Of a stretch of 36,371 nucleotides of DNA, positions 15,784 through 23,761 are shown piece after piece. Positions within the stretch are counted from its first letter, which is position 1. The number at the start of each line of letters is the position of its first letter. Below the pieces are notes generated by a model. It saw nothing but the letters and a program-made list of their open reading frames with translations, did no database searches and was not told the DNA's origin. Origin of the DNA: JBHEKP01 sp041859375 (GTDB lineage: Bacteria > Hydrogenedentota > Hydrogenedentia > Hydrogenedentales > CAITNO01); contig JBHEKP010000330.1 in assembly GCA_041859375.1 (NCBI GenBank), positions 1 through 36,371 on the forward strand, written 5' to 3'. The position numbers were made by a program, and so were the translations under genes.

Positions 15784-17160
15784 ATGAGCCTCAGTGTGAT
15801 AGTGACAGAGGACGACACCGTCCAGCGGGAAATCATCTGCGACATCCTCACCCAGTCGGGATACACCGTGACCGGCTGCCCCGGCGGGGAGGAGGCGCTG
15901 TCCTTACTGAGGGAGGAAAGCGCCGACATCCTGCTCACCGACCTGAAGATGGGGGGGATGGACGGGCTTGAACTGCTCCGGCAGGCGCGCCGGATGCGGC
16001 CCGATCTCGAGGTGGTCATGATGACCGCCCATGGCACGGTCAAAACCGCCGTCACCGCCATGAAGGAGGGTGCCGCCGACTATCTGGAAAAACCCTTTGA
16101 CAAGGAGGAGCTGCTGCTGGTGATGAGCCGCACCGGCGAGCGGGTGGATCTGCGCCGCCAAAACAGGCAGTTGCGCGAACTCGTCGCCGACTCGGTCTCA
16201 CTTGGCAACATCATCGGCCAGTGCGAACCCATGCGGCAGGTGTTTGAGCGCACGCGCCGTGCGGTGCATGTGAACAGCACGGTGCTCATTCTCGGCGAGT
16301 CAGGAACCGGCAAGGAGCTCATCGCCCGGCACATCCATTTTGCGGGACCGCGCCGCGGCAAGCCCTTTGTGGTGGTGAACTGCGCCGCAATCCCGGACTC
16401 CCTGGTGGAATCCGAGCTTTTCGGCCATGAAAAGGGGGCCTTCACCGGCGCCGATGTGAGCCGCGCCGGCAAGTTCGAACTCGCCCACGGCGGCACCCTG
16501 TTTTTGGACGAGATCGGCGACATGCGCATCGAAAGCCAGGCAAAACTGCTGCGCGTGCTCCAGGACGGGGTCATCGAACGGGTGGGCTCCGCCAAACCGC
16601 GCCAGGTGGATGTGCGGGTGATAGTGGCCACAAACCGAAACCTGAAACAGCGTGTGGAGGACGGCGAATTCCGCGCCGATCTGTATTACCGGCTGGAGGT
16701 GCTCTCCATTGAGCTGCCCCCCCTACGGGACCGCATGCAGGACCTGCCGCTGCTGGCCGCCCATTTCCGGGAAAGCCTCGGCAGGAAACTGGGGATGACC
16801 GCCCCGGTCATCAGCCCGGAAGTGATGGACGCCTTCCGGCGCTACCGCTGGCCGGGCAACGTACGGGAACTGGAACACACCCTCGAACAGGCCTTTGTGC
16901 TGTGCGCCGGGGAACGGCTCACCATGGCGGACATGCCCGAAAAACTGCACGCACCCATCCCGCAAACCGGCGACTTCGCGCTTCCGCCGGGGGGCATCGT
17001 CCTGGAGGAGCTGGAGGAGGAACTTATCCGGCAGGCGCTGGAGAGGTCGGGCGGACGCATCAAGGAGGCGGCGGAACTGCTGGGCCTCACCTACAAAACC
17101 CTGCAATACCGGCTCAAAAAACACGAGATTGACCGGCATTCCCCCCAGTGCGAGGAGTAA
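15784..17160 (+). CDS. Sigma54-dependent NtrC-family response regulator (458 aa)
   Basis: The receiver domain (1-120) has Asp10/Asp11, the phosphoacceptor Asp53 (LLTDLKMGG), the MMTAHG threonine and the LEKPFD lysine. The AAA+ domain (about 145-375) has Walker A GESGTGKE (171-178), the sigma54-contacting loop GAFTGA (218-223), Walker B LFLDEIGD (Asp242, Glu243) and an RADLYYRL arginine region. The C-terminus (about 420-458) is a Fis-type helix-turn-helix (IKEAAELLGLTYKTLQYRL). When phosphorylated it should activate sigma54 promoters. The frame is open from 15127, but that part is antisense to the GT2 gene; ATG at 15784 gives a complete receiver domain, and ATG at 15769 is an alternative. No histidine kinase lies nearby, so its partner and targets are unknown. 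Confidence 0.95.
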   Translation: MSLSVIVTEDDTVQREIICDILTQSGYTVTGCPGGEEALSLLREESADILLTDLKMGGMDGLELLRQARRMRPDLEVVMMTAHGTVKTAVTAMKEGAADYLEKPFDKEELLLVMSRTGERVDLRRQNRQLRELVADSVSLGNIIGQCEPMRQVFERTRRAVHVNSTVLILGESGTGKELIARHIHFAGPRRGKPFVVVNCAAIPDSLVESELFGHEKGAFTGADVSRAGKFELAHGGTLFLDEIGDMRIESQAKLLRVLQDGVIERVGSAKPRQVDVRVIVATNRNLKQRVEDGEFRADLYYRLEVLSIELPPLRDRMQDLPLLAAHFRESLGRKLGMTAPVISPEVMDAFRRYRWPGNVRELEHTLEQAFVLCAGERLTMADMPEKLHAPIPQTGDFALPPGGIVLEELEEELIRQALERSGGRIKEAAELLGLTYKTLQYRLKKHEIDRHSPQCEE

Positions 17161-17164
17161 CCCC

Positions 17165-18376
17165 TCAGGAGGCCGTGTTTCGCCTGACCAGCGCCACCTG
17201 TGCGGCCACGGCGGCAAGCAAAAAGAGCGGCGACCATTGAAAGGGGAAGTTCATCCCGTACCGCAGCGCAAGCCAACCGAAAAGAATGCCGCCGACAAAG
17301 CCCCCAAGCCCCACCATTCCCTCGTTCACCGCGGCACGGCGGTGTTTCAGCGCGGGGTTGGCTATGCTGTAGTAGACACTGGAGAAGAAGGCGATGCCCA
17401 GCGTTGAACCGATAAGCATGAAGGCCGCCGCCATCACCACCAGGCTTCTGGTGAACCCCAGCACCCAGAAACCGGCCCCGCCGGCCAGCTGCAAACCCAC
17501 CAACCAGGACAACTTGTGCCGCCAAATGGTGGTGCGCCCGAAAACAAAAAAAAGCAACGCCGTGGTGAAGGCGCTCAAAAATGCCAGCCACGAAAATTTG
17601 GTGGCCGCCGCCACGGTGAGGTAATCGGCGGGAACCGCCTCAAACAGGAGGCGAAGCTGCCCCTCCGCCACCAAATCGTTAATCCGCTTGGGAAACACCG
17701 TCCTGGTGACACCCACCATCATGTTCGCCACCAGCGTGGCCAGCCACGCGGCATGAAGGAAATGCTCGCTGACATGGTCTACATTGAGCCCCTCCGCATG
17801 CTCCTCCACCCGGCCGGTGCCGAAGAAATCCCTCTCGCGGGGCAGCGACCAGAGGAGCAGGAAGGTAGCCGCCGTAATGACAAAGGTGAAGACGAAGGGC
17901 AGGCGGTGGTCATAATCATAGAGTGGCCCGGCCAGCAGCGGCCCAAAGGCAAAGCCGGAACTCCACGCCAAGTTAAACCAGCCCAGGCTGTTCTGTCGGC
18001 GTTCCGGCTCGGGATCCGCACCCACCCAGGAATAAAAGGCGGGCCAGCATATGGCCAGCGCGCCGAACCCCACCACGCCCATCACCCCGCAGATCCACGG
18101 GTCGCGGAAAAACATCATGCCCGGCACAAACACGGCGAAGATGAGCATCCCGGTGTACGCCCATACCAGCCCGTTGCCGGTCTTGTGCACAAAACGGGAA
18201 CTGGCAAGGGAAAGAAGGGCGTAAACCACCGCCTGAATTCCCCCGTAAACCCCGGACATGGCCGCGCTGCCGCCAATCTGGTTGTACACATAGAAGGGCT
18301 GGGCGGTGATGGCCGTGATGATCGCAAAATCAAACAAAAATCCGACCATATACATGCGCACACGCGGGGTAAACAT
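17165..18376 (-). CDS. Major facilitator superfamily transporter (403 aa)
   Basis: The protein has about twelve hydrophobic segments in two halves, separated by a charged central loop (LPRERDFFGTGRVEEH...). NSLGWFNLAWSSGFAFGPLLAG resembles the fifth helix of MFS exporters, and a GIAFFSSVYYSIANP segment with a following AAVNEGMVGLGGFVGG stretch matches a late helix pair. MFS proteins move small solutes by proton symport, antiport or uniport; the substrate cannot be told. No good ribosome binding site precedes ATG 18376, and ATG 18355 or 18349 would be alternatives. The stop is 4 nt from that of the converging response regulator. The gene lies downstream of the DUF4838 gene on the same strand but behind a probable terminator. 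Confidence 0.85.
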   Translation of the reverse strand: MFTPRVRMYMVGFLFDFAIITAITAQPFYVYNQIGGSAAMSGVYGGIQAVVYALLSLASSRFVHKTGNGLVWAYTGMLIFAVFVPGMMFFRDPWICGVMGVVGFGALAICWPAFYSWVGADPEPERRQNSLGWFNLAWSSGFAFGPLLAGPLYDYDHRLPFVFTFVITAATFLLLWSLPRERDFFGTGRVEEHAEGLNVDHVSEHFLHAAWLATLVANMMVGVTRTVFPKRINDLVAEGQLRLLFEAVPADYLTVAAATKFSWLAFLSAFTTALLFFVFGRTTIWRHKLSWLVGLQLAGGAGFWVLGFTRSLVVMAAAFMLIGSTLGIAFFSSVYYSIANPALKHRRAAVNEGMVGLGGFVGGILFGWLALRYGMNFPFQWSPLFLLAAVAAQVALVRRNTAS

Positions 18377-18423
18377 GGGGTGGGGGACACTTTCCGCCGG
18401 TTAAAAGGGAAACATAAAACCAC

Positions 18424-18452
18424 CGGGGCCGGAGGGGAAACCTCCGACCCCG
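18424..18452 (-). terminator. Intrinsic terminator of the DUF4838 lipoprotein gene
   Basis: On the minus strand, the arms at 18452-18441 and 18435-18424 form a 12-bp GC-rich stem (one G-U pair in the minus-strand RNA) with a 5-nt loop. A T-rich stretch with a T4 run follows. It lies about 60 nt after the DUF4838 stop codon; pairing is imperfect in the plus direction. Confidence 0.65.
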
Positions 18453-18511
18453 TCTGAGTCCGTATTATTCCATGTCCACCGCGTCAATTCAAAACAACGC
18501 GGGAATTCCGT

Positions 18512-20848
18512 TCAGGGCTTGTGCTTGAGCGCGCCCGCGGGGATACTTTGGCGCTCGATTCCGGGACCACTCCAGAAAAGGTTGAGGTATTCGCCGCCGC
18601 CGCTTTCAAAATAGTCCACGGCAAGGGGGTGGGCACCCTTTTTCAGGGCGACAAACACTGTTTTTGTCTCCGCCTTGTGGAGTCCGTCGTTGTCAATCAA
18701 GAGTTCGCCGCCCAAACACAGGCGGCTGCCGTCGTTGGAGCGAAGCCCGAGAGAGTAGACCCCGTCCGCGGGGACGACAAGATAGCCCTTGAACTGGAGG
18801 GCATATCCGTCCTCGATTTTGGCGGGCTTCAGCGAGACCTGTTCGGCCACCCCGGCCGCGTCGGGGGCCATGGTGGAAAAGTCCGGCAGTTTGTCCAGTG
18901 CCTTTTCATAGTAGGCGTAGGCGAGCCCGGGTTTCAGCCCCCCGACCTTCACGGGGGACAGGGACTTGACCTGTATTTCCTCGGAAACGGAGGCGCGCAG
19001 CAGCTCCTTGTAGGCGTCCAGCTCCCCGCCGGATTCACGGATGGTGGTGAGGCCGCATTTCTCCGCCGTTCCAAAGAACCTGTCCACCCGCTTCTTGAAA
19101 TCGGGGCGCATGGTGACGGTGAAATTCTTGTGGTCCAGCGCGTATGCGTCCGAGGCCTTGGAGCGCATCCGCTCAAGCATGACGTAGTCGATGCTCATCC
19201 GGGCGATGCGCACGCGCTCAAGGAATTCGGGGTGGTCTGCCACGGCCTCCTCGGCGGAGTCAAAAAGCTTGTCGGCGCGGGCCAGCAGCTCGTCGGTGAG
19301 GAAGGGCTCCTCGGGGCCGATCCAGATATCCATGTAATATTTGGGGTTGGACACCGCCTCGTGAATAAGGTCCAGGTACACCCGCAGGGGCGTCGCCGCG
19401 GGGCCGTACACGGCGGCCAGGAATTCGTTCACCGCCGTGTCCGTGTCATATTCGGGGTTCCACAGCAGTTTTGCGCCCAGGTAGCCGCTCAGTGCGGAAA
19501 ACTCGCCGTGGGGGGTGTTGTACACATCCTGCTCAAAGATGCCGGTCACGTTGTTCTTTTCCATGTAACGGATGTTGGGACCGCGCACCTTGAGGTTGGG
19601 GAACGGCACCAGATAGTTCGAGAAGGAAGTGTTGTAGTTCCACACCCACAGGCGGTTGCTCTTTCCCGCCCACGCCTCCAGGTCGTCACAGAACGCGGCG
19701 TTCTCCCTGGTGGCACGGTCCTCGAAGGGGTGTGAAAAGTCGCACTCGATGCTGCACAACCGGATGATCACATTGGGCTCGGGGCGCAGATTTTTGCAGG
19801 GCTTGCGCGTGTACTGGTAGGCGAGGGTGTCTATGGCCTTGTCGGGGAATTCACCGGCCACGGCCCGGGCCACGGCGTTGACCAGGTACAGCATGGGTCC
19901 CATCTGGCTGCCCTCCTCAACGGCCAGGGCGGTGCACTTGTCGCATTCACAGTAGTTGTGCCAGTCGTTCTGCGACACGGAAAACACCGTCGCCTCGGGA
20001 TGCTCCCGCATGCGGCGGCGCACCTCCTCCGTGACCAGCGCCACCACCTCGTCGTTGGTGCAGCACAACTGGGTGCGCTCCTTCACCCGTTTTCCCTTGA
20101 TGAGGGAAAAATACTCCGGATGGGTGTCAAAATACTTCTCCGGGGGAACCAGCCCGTCAAAGGTGTGCACAAACCCGAAATAGGTCACCTTGCCGCCGTG
20201 CTTTTCACCAAGGCTTGCCGTGCTGCTGTTCATCCGGTTGCGGGCGCACCAGTCCCCGTCAAAACAGTCCTTCACAAACGGCTCCCGGTATTCAAGGACC
20301 GGAACGCGCACCTCGTCGAGATAATCAATGGTCAAAGTCGGCGCGCTCGGAATGTGGCCCACCTCCGGCGTGAACCACCGGCAACCGAGATGGTCCTCCA
20401 GCAGGCCATAGACGCCGTAGAGTGTGCCGCGCGGTTCGCCCCCGGCCACCACCAGGCGGGACCCCTTCGTCAGGAGCACATACCCCTCCCCGCCAAAGCG
20501 GTGCGTGTCAATGGAAATGTTCATGCTGTGGAGGCGGTCATTCGCGCCGACCACTATTTCCCGTTCCCGCGGCGGATCCGCGTCGGTAATCAGCTCAAAG
20601 GAGGCGCCTGTCATCTGGTTTAGGAAACGCTGAAGCTCCTCGGAGGCGTAACGGGTGCTCGGCGGCGCGTCCGCGGCGACAACAATGGCCGCAAGGGCCT
20701 TGCCGTTCTCCGCCAGCATCATTTTCGGCTTTGCCTGCACCTTTTCAGGAACATGGGCGCAGCCGGCGGAAACAAGCGCCGCCGCGCCGGCCAGGGCCAG
20801 CAAACCGGCAAACACGCCGTGGGTAATTCTTTTGGGGGGGTGAATCAT
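18512..20848 (-). CDS. DUF4838 domain lipoprotein with GH67-N-like and PA14-like domains (778 aa)
   Basis: Residues 1-30 are a lipoprotein signal ending in VSAGC (Cys30). STRYASEELQRFLNQMTG begins an N-terminal domain like that of alpha-glucuronidases, ending near LEDHLGCRWFTP. The central SVSQNDWHNYCECDKC plus EEGSQMGPMLYLVNAVA is the DUF4838 signature, in a probable TIM barrel. A helical region follows, then a PA14-like beta domain (last 130 residues: GYLVVPADGVYSLGLRSNDGSRL). Such proteins are widespread in polysaccharide degraders, but no activity is established from sequence; PA14 suggests glycan binding. GAGGAGG (20856-20862) lies 7 nt before ATG 20848. A hairpin occupies the leader. 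It is likely anchored in the outer or inner membrane. Confidence 0.9.
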   Translation of the reverse strand: MIHPPKRITHGVFAGLLALAGAAALVSAGCAHVPEKVQAKPKMMLAENGKALAAIVVAADAPPSTRYASEELQRFLNQMTGASFELITDADPPREREIVVGANDRLHSMNISIDTHRFGGEGYVLLTKGSRLVVAGGEPRGTLYGVYGLLEDHLGCRWFTPEVGHIPSAPTLTIDYLDEVRVPVLEYREPFVKDCFDGDWCARNRMNSSTASLGEKHGGKVTYFGFVHTFDGLVPPEKYFDTHPEYFSLIKGKRVKERTQLCCTNDEVVALVTEEVRRRMREHPEATVFSVSQNDWHNYCECDKCTALAVEEGSQMGPMLYLVNAVARAVAGEFPDKAIDTLAYQYTRKPCKNLRPEPNVIIRLCSIECDFSHPFEDRATRENAAFCDDLEAWAGKSNRLWVWNYNTSFSNYLVPFPNLKVRGPNIRYMEKNNVTGIFEQDVYNTPHGEFSALSGYLGAKLLWNPEYDTDTAVNEFLAAVYGPAATPLRVYLDLIHEAVSNPKYYMDIWIGPEEPFLTDELLARADKLFDSAEEAVADHPEFLERVRIARMSIDYVMLERMRSKASDAYALDHKNFTVTMRPDFKKRVDRFFGTAEKCGLTTIRESGGELDAYKELLRASVSEEIQVKSLSPVKVGGLKPGLAYAYYEKALDKLPDFSTMAPDAAGVAEQVSLKPAKIEDGYALQFKGYLVVPADGVYSLGLRSNDGSRLCLGGELLIDNDGLHKAETKTVFVALKKGAHPLAVDYFESGGGEYLNLFWSGPGIERQSIPAGALKHKP

Positions 20849-20882
20849 GGAGATGCCTCCTCTTTTTGGGCCGTCCTGTCCT

Positions 20883-20905
20883 GGGCGGCGTGAAAGCCGC
20901 CGCCC
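20883..20905 (-). other. Stem-loop in the DUF4838 5' leader
   Basis: GGGCGGC (20883-20889) and GCCGCCC (20899-20905) form a 7-bp stem with a 9-nt loop. It lies between the predicted transcription start (about 20915) and the ribosome binding site. No T run follows, so it is probably an mRNA-stability or translation element, or a dispersed extragenic palindrome. Confidence 0.5.
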
Positions 20906-20921
20906 TCAGTGGGTTCTGTTT

Positions 20922-20949
20922 ACTCTAGCACGAAAGGGCCGTTAATCAA
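20922..20949 (-). promoter_or_regulatory. Promoter of the DUF4838 lipoprotein gene
   Basis: On the minus strand, TTGATT (20949-20944) and TAGAGT (20927-20922) are 16 nt apart, and TGC directly precedes the -10 (extended -10). The leader would be about 65 nt. Confidence 0.55.
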
Positions 20950-20991
20950 AGTTGATCCCTGCGGTGGGAAAAGAGTTCCGTGTGTAAGATG

Positions 20992-21021
20992 TTGTAACGG
21001 GATGAATATGAGGGTTATAAT
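20992..21021 (+). promoter_or_regulatory. Promoter of the feo operon
   Basis: TTGTAA (20992-20997) and a perfect TATAAT (21016-21021) are 18 nt apart, about 45 nt before the first feo gene. I see no classical 19-bp Fur box overlapping it. Confidence 0.6.
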
Positions 21022-21067
21022 TTGTTTAGCATATTGAACTTTTATTGGAATATAGGCAGAAAAGACA

Positions 21068-21259
21068 ATGATTGACCTGCTGGTTACCCTGGCCATAGTC
21101 GCCCTTGCGGTTCTTGGGCTGGCATGGCATGTGCGTCAATCCACCCGGGGCAAACCGGGTGTCTGCGGCGGGTGCTCCGGATGCGTCCAGAAAACTTCCG
21201 ACCATTGTCCCGCATTGGAAGAGGTTTGCCACTTGACCCCGAACCGGACCTCCCGCTAA
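21068..21259 (+). CDS. FeoB-associated Cys-rich membrane protein (63 aa)
   Basis: One N-terminal transmembrane helix (residues 3-21, LLVTLAIVALAVLGLAW) is followed by a cytoplasmic-type basic stretch and the cysteine cluster GVCGGCSGC, with further Cys near DHCPALEEVC. This matches the small FeoB-associated Cys-rich membrane proteins, thought to help FeoB in ferrous iron transport, perhaps as an iron- or electron-handling partner. It is the first gene of the feo cluster; in many other bacteria this protein or FeoC comes last. The ribosome binding site is weak. A 17-bp palindrome separates it from feoA 40 nt downstream. Confidence 0.75.
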   Translation: MIDLLVTLAIVALAVLGLAWHVRQSTRGKPGVCGGCSGCVQKTSDHCPALEEVCHLTPNRTSR

Positions 21260-21262
21260 AAC

Positions 21263-21279
21263 AACGGTTTCAAACCGTT
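21263..21279. repeat. 17-bp palindrome between the Cys-rich gene and feoA
   Basis: AACGGTTTCAAACCGTT is a perfect 8+1+8 inverted repeat. As RNA it can only form a 5-bp stem, so it looks more like a protein-binding site than a terminator. Confidence 0.5.
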
Positions 21280-21299
21280 AAACCCAGTGATTGCGGCCC

Positions 21300-21542
21300 A
21301 TGAGTAAAACACTGTTTGATTTGGTCAGCGGCGACACCGCAACGATCATACGCATAAAAAACACCGGCCCAAAAGGAATCCGCCAGCGTCTTCTGGACAT
21401 GGGGGTCACCCGGGGCACGGTTGTCAGGGTTGAGCGCCACGCGCCCATGGGCGATCCCGTTGAGATTGCAATAAAAAACTACCACCTTGCCCTGCGCATG
21501 AACGAGGCGAAGGACATTGAGGTGGAGCAACTGGAACAGTGA
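21300..21542 (+). CDS. feoA: Ferrous iron transport protein FeoA
   Basis: The 80-residue product is a small SH3-like beta-barrel protein. The TATIIRIKNTGPKGIRQRLLDMGVTRGTVVRVERHAPMGDPVEI pattern (seen in shorter pieces across residues 14-58) has the conserved RLLDMGVTRG and APMGDP segments of FeoA. FeoA is a cytosolic partner of the FeoB GTPase and is needed for Fe(II) uptake. ATG at 21300 is chosen; a TTG at 21291 is in frame and closer to a weak AGTGA. Its TGA overlaps the GTG start of feoB by four bases (GTGA), so the two are translationally coupled. Confidence 0.93.
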   Translation: MSKTLFDLVSGDTATIIRIKNTGPKGIRQRLLDMGVTRGTVVRVERHAPMGDPVEIAIKNYHLALRMNEAKDIEVEQLEQ

Positions 21543-23761
21543 GCCCGCAATGGCGCCGCCGGCGCATGAGAAACACGGCCTGCCGGCCGCCGGAACGGCA
21601 TGGCGCGCCGGTGCATACGTCGGATTCGACCCCGACGCATGACGGCGAGGCCGTGATAGTCCTGGCGGGCAACCCAAACGCCGGAAAAACAAGCCTCTTC
21701 AACTGCCTTACAGGCGCCGCGCAGCAGGTAAGCAACTATCCGGGCGTGACGGTGGAATGCAAGGAGGGGCGCGCAAGCCGGGCGGGCCGGGATTTCCGCA
21801 TCGTTGATTTGCCGGGCACCTATTCATTGACCGCCTATTCCCACGAGGAGCAGGCCGCGCGCGATTTCATTTTGGGAAACCGCCCCTCCATCCTGGTCAA
21901 CGTGGTGGACGCATCAAATCTTGAGCGCAACCTCTATCTTTCGGTGCAGCTCATGGAAATGCGCATCCCCATGGTCATCGCCCTGAACATGGTGGATGTC
22001 GCCGAGAAGCGGGGGGTGCACATTGACACAAAACGGCTCTCCAAAATGCTGGGCATCCCCGTGGTGCCCACCGTGGGCAGCCGGGGGCGGGGAGCCGCCG
22101 AGCTTCTCGACGCCTGCGCGGGGGTGATGGAGGGAACACTTTCCGCCATCCCGCAAATCATCAGGTACGGCCACCTGCTGGACGATGAGGTGGACGCCCT
22201 TGCCCGCCAGATTCTGGACACTTCAGACCGCGCCCCCTTTGCCGAAGCCTCTTGGGTTGCGATAAAACTTCTGGAAAAAGACGCCGGTGTCGCCGGAAAA
22301 CTCCTCACCACCCTGGACGCGAAACGGCGCGACGCGCTTTGCGCCTCCGCCAGGGAGGCGGCTCTCCGTCTGGAGGGCCATTTCAACGACGACAGCACAA
22401 CCATCATCGCGGAGCGCCGCTACGGCGTGGCGGCGGGCGCGGTGCGCCAGTGCGTCTCCTTCTCCGCGGAGGCCATGCGCGACATCACCGACCAGATAGA
22501 CACCGTGGTCTGCAACCGTTTTTTCGGTCCTGTCTTTCTGGTGGGCGTGGTGGCGGCGCTGTTCTTCTGGGTCTTCAAGCTCTCCGATGAGTGGGCATGG
22601 CTCCCCTGGTTCGGCGGATGGCTCAGCCCCACCGGACTGGTGGAATGGTGCTTCATGGAGGTGTCGGGCGCGCTGGATGTCTTCCAGGATTCCATGCCGA
22701 TGCTCCATTCCCTCCTCGACGCGGCGCTGGTGAAGGGGGTGGGGGGGGTGCTGGGCTTTGTCCCGTTGATTTTTTTCATGTTCCTGTTCATCTCGGCGCT
22801 GGAGGACAGCGGCTACATCGCGCGGGTGGCGTTCATTCTGGACCGGCTCCTGCGCCTCTTCGGGCTCCAGGGCAAGTCCATCCTCGCGCTGATAGTCTCC
22901 GGGGGGCTGGGGGCGGGGGGCTGCGCCGTGCCCGGCATCATGGCCACGCGCACCCTGCGGGAGGAAAAGGACCGCCTCATCACCATGCTGGTGGCGCCCT
23001 TCATGAACTGCGGCGCGAAAATGCCCGTGTACGCGGTGCTTATCGCGGCGTTCTTTCCGGACGGCCGCACGCAGATGATGCTCGTCATGTGGGCGCTCTC
23101 CTGGCTGGTGGCGCTCACGGCGGCGTGGGCCCTGCGCCGTTTTGTAATCCGGGGCGAGCAGACCCCCTTTGTCATGGAACTGCCCCCGTACCATGTCCCG
23201 GTGTTCCGGGGCGTGCTGCTCCACACCTGGGAACGCACCTGGCTGTACATCAAAAAGGCGGGCACCATCATCCTTGCCATCAACATCATCCTTTGGGCCT
23301 TCATGTATTTCCCCGAACCGCCCGAAGGCCGGAATGCCAACGCCACAGAACGGCTTGAGCACAGTTTTGCCGGCAGCCTGGGCCGGGTGATGGAGCCCGT
23401 GTCAAGCCTTGCGGGCTTTGACTGGCGCACCAACATTGCCCTGATTGGCGGTTTCGCCGCGAAGGAGGTGGTGGTGGGCGCGCTGGGAACGGTGTACGCC
23501 ATGGAGGTGGAGGATCCGGAGTCGCCCGACTCCCTGGCCGCGCGGCTCGCCTCGGAGCCCGACTGGAACCGCCTGCGCGCCTTCGCCATGATGATTTTTG
23601 TGATGCTCTACGCGCCCTGCGTCACCACCATTTCCGTCATCCGAAGGGAAAGCGGCTCGTGGAAATGGGCGCTCTTCTCCACGGCCTACTCCACAACCAT
23701 CGCCTTCCTGCTGGCCACCCTGATCTACCAGACGGGCCGGTTCATGGGGATTGGCGCCTAG
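21539..23761 (+). CDS. feoB: Ferrous iron transporter FeoB (740 aa)
   Basis: The N-terminal G domain has G1 GNPNAGKT (residues 44-51), G3 DLPGTYSL and G4 NMVD. A helical guanine-dissociation-inhibitor-like linker leads into the membrane part. This carries two Gate repeats: GGLGAGGCAVPGIMATRTLREEKDR with the following NCGAKMPVYA, and later GGFAAKEVVVGALG with APCVTTISVIRRE. FeoB moves Fe(II) across the inner membrane, driven or gated by GTP. GTG at 21539 overlaps feoA; ATG at 21566 is the alternative but has no ribosome binding site. About 35 residues precede the G domain, a little longer than usual. A G5-T-G8 run lies at 22735-22748. The stop overlaps that of the converging GT2 gene. Confidence 0.95.
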   Translation: MSPQWRRRRMRNTACRPPERHGAPVHTSDSTPTHDGEAVIVLAGNPNAGKTSLFNCLTGAAQQVSNYPGVTVECKEGRASRAGRDFRIVDLPGTYSLTAYSHEEQAARDFILGNRPSILVNVVDASNLERNLYLSVQLMEMRIPMVIALNMVDVAEKRGVHIDTKRLSKMLGIPVVPTVGSRGRGAAELLDACAGVMEGTLSAIPQIIRYGHLLDDEVDALARQILDTSDRAPFAEASWVAIKLLEKDAGVAGKLLTTLDAKRRDALCASAREAALRLEGHFNDDSTTIIAERRYGVAAGAVRQCVSFSAEAMRDITDQIDTVVCNRFFGPVFLVGVVAALFFWVFKLSDEWAWLPWFGGWLSPTGLVEWCFMEVSGALDVFQDSMPMLHSLLDAALVKGVGGVLGFVPLIFFMFLFISALEDSGYIARVAFILDRLLRLFGLQGKSILALIVSGGLGAGGCAVPGIMATRTLREEKDRLITMLVAPFMNCGAKMPVYAVLIAAFFPDGRTQMMLVMWALSWLVALTAAWALRRFVIRGEQTPFVMELPPYHVPVFRGVLLHTWERTWLYIKKAGTIILAINIILWAFMYFPEPPEGRNANATERLEHSFAGSLGRVMEPVSSLAGFDWRTNIALIGGFAAKEVVVGALGTVYAMEVEDPESPDSLAARLASEPDWNRLRAFAMMIFVMLYAPCVTTISVIRRESGSWKWALFSTAYSTTIAFLLATLIYQTGRFMGIGA

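Noticed and set aside
17516..18457. 313-codon plus-strand frame across the MFS gene
   Set aside because: Its composition is that of antisense to a membrane protein, without motifs or a start signal.
18521..19735. 404-codon plus-strand frame across the DUF4838 gene
   Set aside because: A GC-driven shadow frame; the minus-strand product has strong domain signatures over the same bases.
22223..23362. 379-codon minus-strand frame across feoB
   Set aside because: The sequence is rich in Arg, His and Pro without domains; it is a shadow of feoB.
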